A stretch of 64,000 bases of DNA. Origin: Pectinophora gossypiella. Its lineage: Eukaryota; Arthropoda; Insecta; Lepidoptera; Gelechiidae. Shown piece by piece: positions 63,401-64,000 of this stretch (the first letter of the stretch is position 1; each line of letters starts with the position of its first letter). Made by a program: the position numbers and the translations under genes. Where the stretch lies: the NCBI RefSeq assembly GCF_024362695.1, contig NC_065413.1:15225511-15289510 (forward strand), written 5' to 3'. The notes beneath the pieces were generated by a model, which saw only the letters and a list, made by a program, of their open reading frames with translations, was not told where the DNA came from and did no database searches.

Positions 63401-63547
63401 AGGTACCTACCCAAACTCAACAGCGTTAGAACGGCACAGATATAGTACATTACAGCAACTGTATTCCAACTTTTCCACCAATTAGACGTCAAATGGTGAG
63501 TTCGACTGAATATTTCGACACCAACTGAACCGCGTCGCTTATTGTGT
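54169..63547 (-). CDS. Alpha-class carbonic anhydrase (8 exons, 330 residues from first visible Met)
   Basis: Alpha carbonic anhydrases hydrate CO2 to bicarbonate with a zinc held by three histidines. Exons in transcript order are 63547-63411, 62504-62457, 61817-61641, 60264-60138, 58906-58804, 57932-57820, 55429-55306 and 54429-54169. All junctions are GT-AG and in phase. Visible motifs are QSPIDI (46-51), zinc ligands His118 and His120 in LEQLHFHW, His137 in EIHFVH, and the gatekeeper Thr221 in GSLTSPEC. Cys39 and Cys225 sit where secreted forms make a disulfide. The residue equivalent to the proton shuttle His64 is Leu87 (INNGLT). A basic C-terminal tail follows the catalytic domain. The N-terminus is either a short signal peptide (MYYICAVLTLLSL) or part of a longer membrane anchor. 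Expected location is extracellular or membrane-attached. The subtype is not assigned. Confidence 0.88.
55015..55215 (-). mobile_element. LINE 3' end L1, minus-strand copy
   Basis: Inverse of 18713-18917 (plus text AAACTACTGCAGCTTCTCAC and CGGCACAGGGCCCTAG). It begins with TTCAAATTCAAATTCAAA at the tail side. It is in the carbonic anhydrase gene, between exons 7 and 8. Confidence 0.78.
55306..55429 (-). CDS. Carbonic anhydrase exon 7 (gatekeeper threonine)
   Basis: It follows CCGTATTACAG and ends at GCCCAA|GTACCT. It encodes residues 203-244, with TYFGSLTSPECNEVVIW (Thr221 and the second conserved cysteine). Confidence 0.9.
55487..56033 (+). mobile_element. Penelope-like retroelement 3' part (GIY-YIG end)
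   Basis: CSCGSSYIGQTKR, the start of a GIY-YIG endonuclease domain of Penelope-like elements, is followed after a deletion by SAIAEHVLESGPNHWIEF and TERHYIPRLVKEL. The 3' end carries GGGAGTCTCATATCC and GGTAAGAACCCGTTATTAT, also found at 60337-60433. It is in a carbonic anhydrase intron, antisense to the gene. Confidence 0.85.
56034..56458 (+). mobile_element. Non-autonomous Helitron (425 bp)
   Basis: It starts TCTAAATATATAAAAGGAG, ends GTCGTGGGCAAAAGCTAG, and is followed by T. The interior has twice-repeated segments (ACGGGAATTAGCGGGAA / ACGGGAGTTAGCGGGAA). It is inserted exactly at the end of the Penelope-like 3' terminus. Confidence 0.9.
56643..56832 (-). mobile_element. SINE family B 3' two-thirds
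   Basis: From GGTTTATATACGTCCCACTG through GGAGCATACTCCACCACGCT to ATTATCTTACTTTTTCAGAC, headless. Confidence 0.82.
57477..57625. mobile_element. Hairpin MITE M5
   Basis: Inverse arms of about 48 bp (GTACGTACCATGTACATAG, GTGTACGTGAAAAGATTTTA). The loop is about 50 bp. It is in the carbonic anhydrase intron before exon 7. Confidence 0.85.
57724..57808 (+). repeat. Dispersed repeat R1, partial
   Basis: GTTGGGTGCGAACCTCATCT and GCGATAAGCGCTGAATGGGG are shared with 58408-58583 and 63114-63270 (plus) and 58975-59094 (minus). Confidence 0.65.
57820..57932 (-). CDS. Carbonic anhydrase exon 6
   Basis: It follows TCTGCTACCAG and ends at CTCAT|GTAAGT. It encodes residues 166-202 (VQAVLNEDQEDRISEIMEV), the surface helices between strand and gatekeeper regions. 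Confidence 0.85.
58408..58583 (+). repeat. Dispersed repeat R1, longest copy
   Basis: GAGGGTACCCAGTTGGGCGC through ATTAATCGACCCTAGTGGG to GACCACGCCGGCGGGGTCGG. Probably the 3' part of a non-LTR element, but no reading frame confirms it. Confidence 0.65.
58804..58906 (-). CDS. Carbonic anhydrase exon 5 (zinc ligand 3)
   Basis: It follows GTATTCCAG and ends at GGCAAT|GTGAGT. It encodes residues 131-165 (FPMEIHFVHVRTDL to LAIMAMFGN), supplying the third zinc histidine and the core strand. Confidence 0.9.
58975..59094 (-). repeat. Dispersed repeat R1, inverted copy
   Basis: Plus text CGACCCCGCCGGCGTGGTCG and GTGGGTACCCTCAGG, the inverse of 58408-58583 with an internal deletion. Confidence 0.65.
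59098..59227. mobile_element. MITE M1, copy with trimmed right end
   Basis: A TA precedes GGGTGGTATTAATAAACTAA. The inverse arm ends GAGATTAGTTTATTAAT without the final ACCACC. It includes GACTGCCCTCAAGATCATG and its inverse. Confidence 0.78.
59228..59292 (-). repeat. Dispersed repeat R3
   Basis: CCGGCCAAGTAGTTAATGCC and CTGCGGCAAATCTACAATG, adjoining the trimmed MITE. Confidence 0.6.
59300..59545 (+). mobile_element. Retroposon family E, longest copy with head
   Basis: GGGAGCGCCGGGTTGAATCC (box-B-like) and ACCGGATTTGCACCGGATGT precede the body CACCGCCTATCAGGTTGGTC to GTAGTTGTGAGCTTACC. This supports a tRNA-derived SINE. Confidence 0.7.
59611..59725 (+). mobile_element. SINE family A tail fragment
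   Basis: CATAAGCCATGTCCTGG through GAGGGTTGATCGGGTCGG to ACACGACAGAAGAGAAG. Confidence 0.65.
60138..60264 (-). CDS. Carbonic anhydrase exon 4 (zinc ligands 1 and 2)
   Basis: It follows CTGCTTCCAG and ends at CGCAA|GTATGA. It encodes residues 89-130 and the family signature YRLEQLHFHWLSEH, which holds two zinc-binding histidines. Confidence 0.92.
60319..60436 (+). mobile_element. Penelope-like element 3' terminus with inverse ends
   Basis: CACATAATAACG at the left and CGTTATTATGTG at the right are inverse. Between them lie TCTCATCGGTCATCCCGTG, GGGAGTCTCATATCC and CGCGGTAAGAACCCG, as in the element ending at 56033. It lies just upstream of carbonic anhydrase exon 4. Confidence 0.75.
60478..60593 (+). 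mobile_element. LINE reverse-transcriptase C-terminal fragment
   Basis: The plus strand reads FGHIERMKDNTITKAVYKVK then FGGRDGRGRPRR, the end pattern of RTE/jockey-like reverse transcriptases. It abuts the inverted LINE end that starts at 60594. Confidence 0.65.
60594..60836 (-). mobile_element. RTE-type LINE 3' end, minus strand
   Basis: The minus frame ends YMEQIKEKANVVSYKEVKEL then WRMLHRQERGS, as at 24609-24968, with an ATGATGATG tail at 60594. Its front part (60735 on) is unrelated sequence also found at 46150-46300. Confidence 0.8.
61222..61275 (-). mobile_element. RTE-type LINE tail fragment
   Basis: ATCATCATCACTAATTTAAG and CACGCTCTTGTCGGTGTAG, the same 3' end as 60594, only about 50 bp long. 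Confidence 0.8.
61382..61516. mobile_element. MITE M1, intact, TA target duplication
   Basis: TA at 61380-61381 and 61517-61518. The terminal repeats CGTGGTATTAATAAACTAAT and inverse extend about 45 bp (GACTGCCCTCAAGA). It is 135 bp long and non-coding. It is in a carbonic anhydrase intron. Confidence 0.87.
61641..61817 (-). CDS. Carbonic anhydrase exon 3 (QSPIDI)
   Basis: It follows TGTCTTCAACAG and ends at GACTG|GTAAGA. It encodes residues 30-88, with Cys39, QSPIDI at 46-51 and GINNGLT near the end. The position usually held by the proton-shuttle histidine is leucine. Confidence 0.9.
61878..62232 (+). mobile_element. SINE family D split by family E
   Basis: Family D body from AAGTTTGGATCATAAATTAT to CACGTGCTCAGCGG is interrupted by a family E body (61917-62041) and resumes at CCAGCGATGAAGGGAAACAT. 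CAGCG is repeated at the joints. Confidence 0.8.
62253..62432 (+). mobile_element. RTE-like LINE 3' end, second copy
   Basis: GRPATRWTDDLVKVAGSRW is followed by an 11-base deletion relative to 21330, then GGCCTATGCCCAGCAGTGGG and ATGATGATGAT. It lies just downstream of carbonic anhydrase exon 2 on the opposite strand. Confidence 0.85.
62457..62504 (-). CDS. Carbonic anhydrase exon 2
   Basis: This 48-bp exon follows TTTCTTCACAG and ends at GACG|GTAAGG. It encodes residues 14-29 (IGATSYNYTKMWTYD), the start of the mature protein. Confidence 0.82.
63030..63270 (+). repeat. Dispersed repeats R3 and R1 in first intron
   Basis: 63030-63088 is R3 in plus orientation (ACTTGGCCGGATAAATGGGG) and 63114-63270 is R1 (AAGCGCGAACCTCGGCTCAG to CGACCACGACGGCGAGG). 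Confidence 0.6.
63411..63547 (-). CDS. Carbonic anhydrase first visible exon (start Met or internal membrane segment)
   Basis: On the minus strand it follows TTTTCTTGCAG and ends at TTGG|GTAGGT. The first Met is at 63450. The whole exon is open in that frame, giving KRRGSVGVEIFSRTHH then NWWKSWNTVAV before the Met and a hydrophobic stretch after it. Translation could therefore begin in an exon beyond the window, with this segment as a signal anchor. Confidence 0.7.
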
Positions 63548-63817
63548 CTGCAAGAAAAATATTATGTTTATTTAATTTCACTTATTGTCATTCCTGTACA
63601 GGTGTTATTGTACCAATGAGAAATTTAAAAGATAATTAACGAAGGAAATGAGCTGTCCATGTTTACATATCCAGCGACAGTTAAGCCATTCAATCGGTCA
63701 GGTCACATACAAAAGATTGGATGAATCACACGTTAATGTAAATATGGGCTGGTTATGTATTAGGTCACTTTTGACACAGAAGACCAAGACACTATTACCA
63801 GTGGATGGGCTAATTAC

Positions 63818-64000
63818 CAGCGGTGGTAGCGCAGTTGGAATAACGTTTGACTCTCACTGTAAGATCACAGGTTCGAATCTAGCACATTGTCGAAATTGTT
63901 TTTTGAATTCATGCCTGGATGATAAATGATTATCACGTGCTCAACGGTGAAGTTCCGAAAAATGAGTTCGGAGGTATGTGAATTAACCTGTATTGAGCTG
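63818..64000 (+). mobile_element. SINE family D with tRNA-like head, cut by window end
   Basis: GGTGGTAGCGCAGTTGG (box A) and GGTTCGAATC (box B) are followed by TTGAATTCATGCCTGGATGA and the CACGTGCTCAACGG body. It shows the head that other family D copies lack. It is just upstream of the first visible carbonic anhydrase exon. Confidence 0.87.

Overview
The window looks like nuclear DNA of a lepidopteran (moth or butterfly). It is AT-rich and has small exons with GT-AG introns. It is packed with short retroposons and transposon remnants of types I associate with Lepidoptera: tRNA-derived SINEs, RTE-like LINE ends, TC...CTAG Helitrons, Penelope-like ends and hairpin MITEs. No prokaryotic, organellar or viral gene was recognised. 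The species call is an inference.

Two host genes can be read with confidence. (1) On the plus strand, 36227-47126, ten coding exons join in phase into a 549-residue FAST-kinase-family mitochondrial RNA-binding protein, best matched to FASTKD4/TBRG4. It has a presequence-like N-terminus and a C-terminal RAP domain. Its fifth exon is followed by a tandem array of a 187-bp unit that carries the exon's 3' part and splice donor. (2) On the minus strand, 63547 down to 54169, eight exons join in phase into a 330-residue alpha-class carbonic anhydrase. All zinc ligands are present but the usual proton-shuttle histidine is replaced by leucine. Its first visible exon is open along its whole length, so the N-terminus may extend beyond the window. 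A broken copy of its last exon lies downstream at about 53.5 kb. The two genes converge on a repeat-filled 7-kb interval.

Layout: 1-35.9 kb holds no recognisable complete host gene. It has SINEs, LINE 3' ends, a FLYWCH-like exon (14.6 kb), a 508-bp inverted-repeat transposon with 8-bp target duplications (23.2 kb), a PIF/Harbinger derivative with 151-bp terminal inverted repeats (25.6 kb), a Helitron (26.7 kb) and one orphan exon-like segment (30.5 kb). 36-47 kb is the FASTKD4 gene, with introns loaded by SINEs, a truncated LINE, a hAT-type MITE and nested fold-back elements. 47-53.5 kb holds a LINE with an odd fold-back junction, a decayed element inverted relative to a copy inside the gene, an 82-bp minisatellite, and tail-only retroinsertions. 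53.5-64 kb is the carbonic anhydrase gene, with Penelope-like, Helitron, MITE and SINE insertions in its introns.

The two genes are not functionally linked as far as can be seen. The main biological story beyond them is the retroposon ecology. SINE families share 3' ends with LINE families in the same window, which suggests which LINE mobilises which SINE. Several insertions preserve target-site duplications and unusual junctions.
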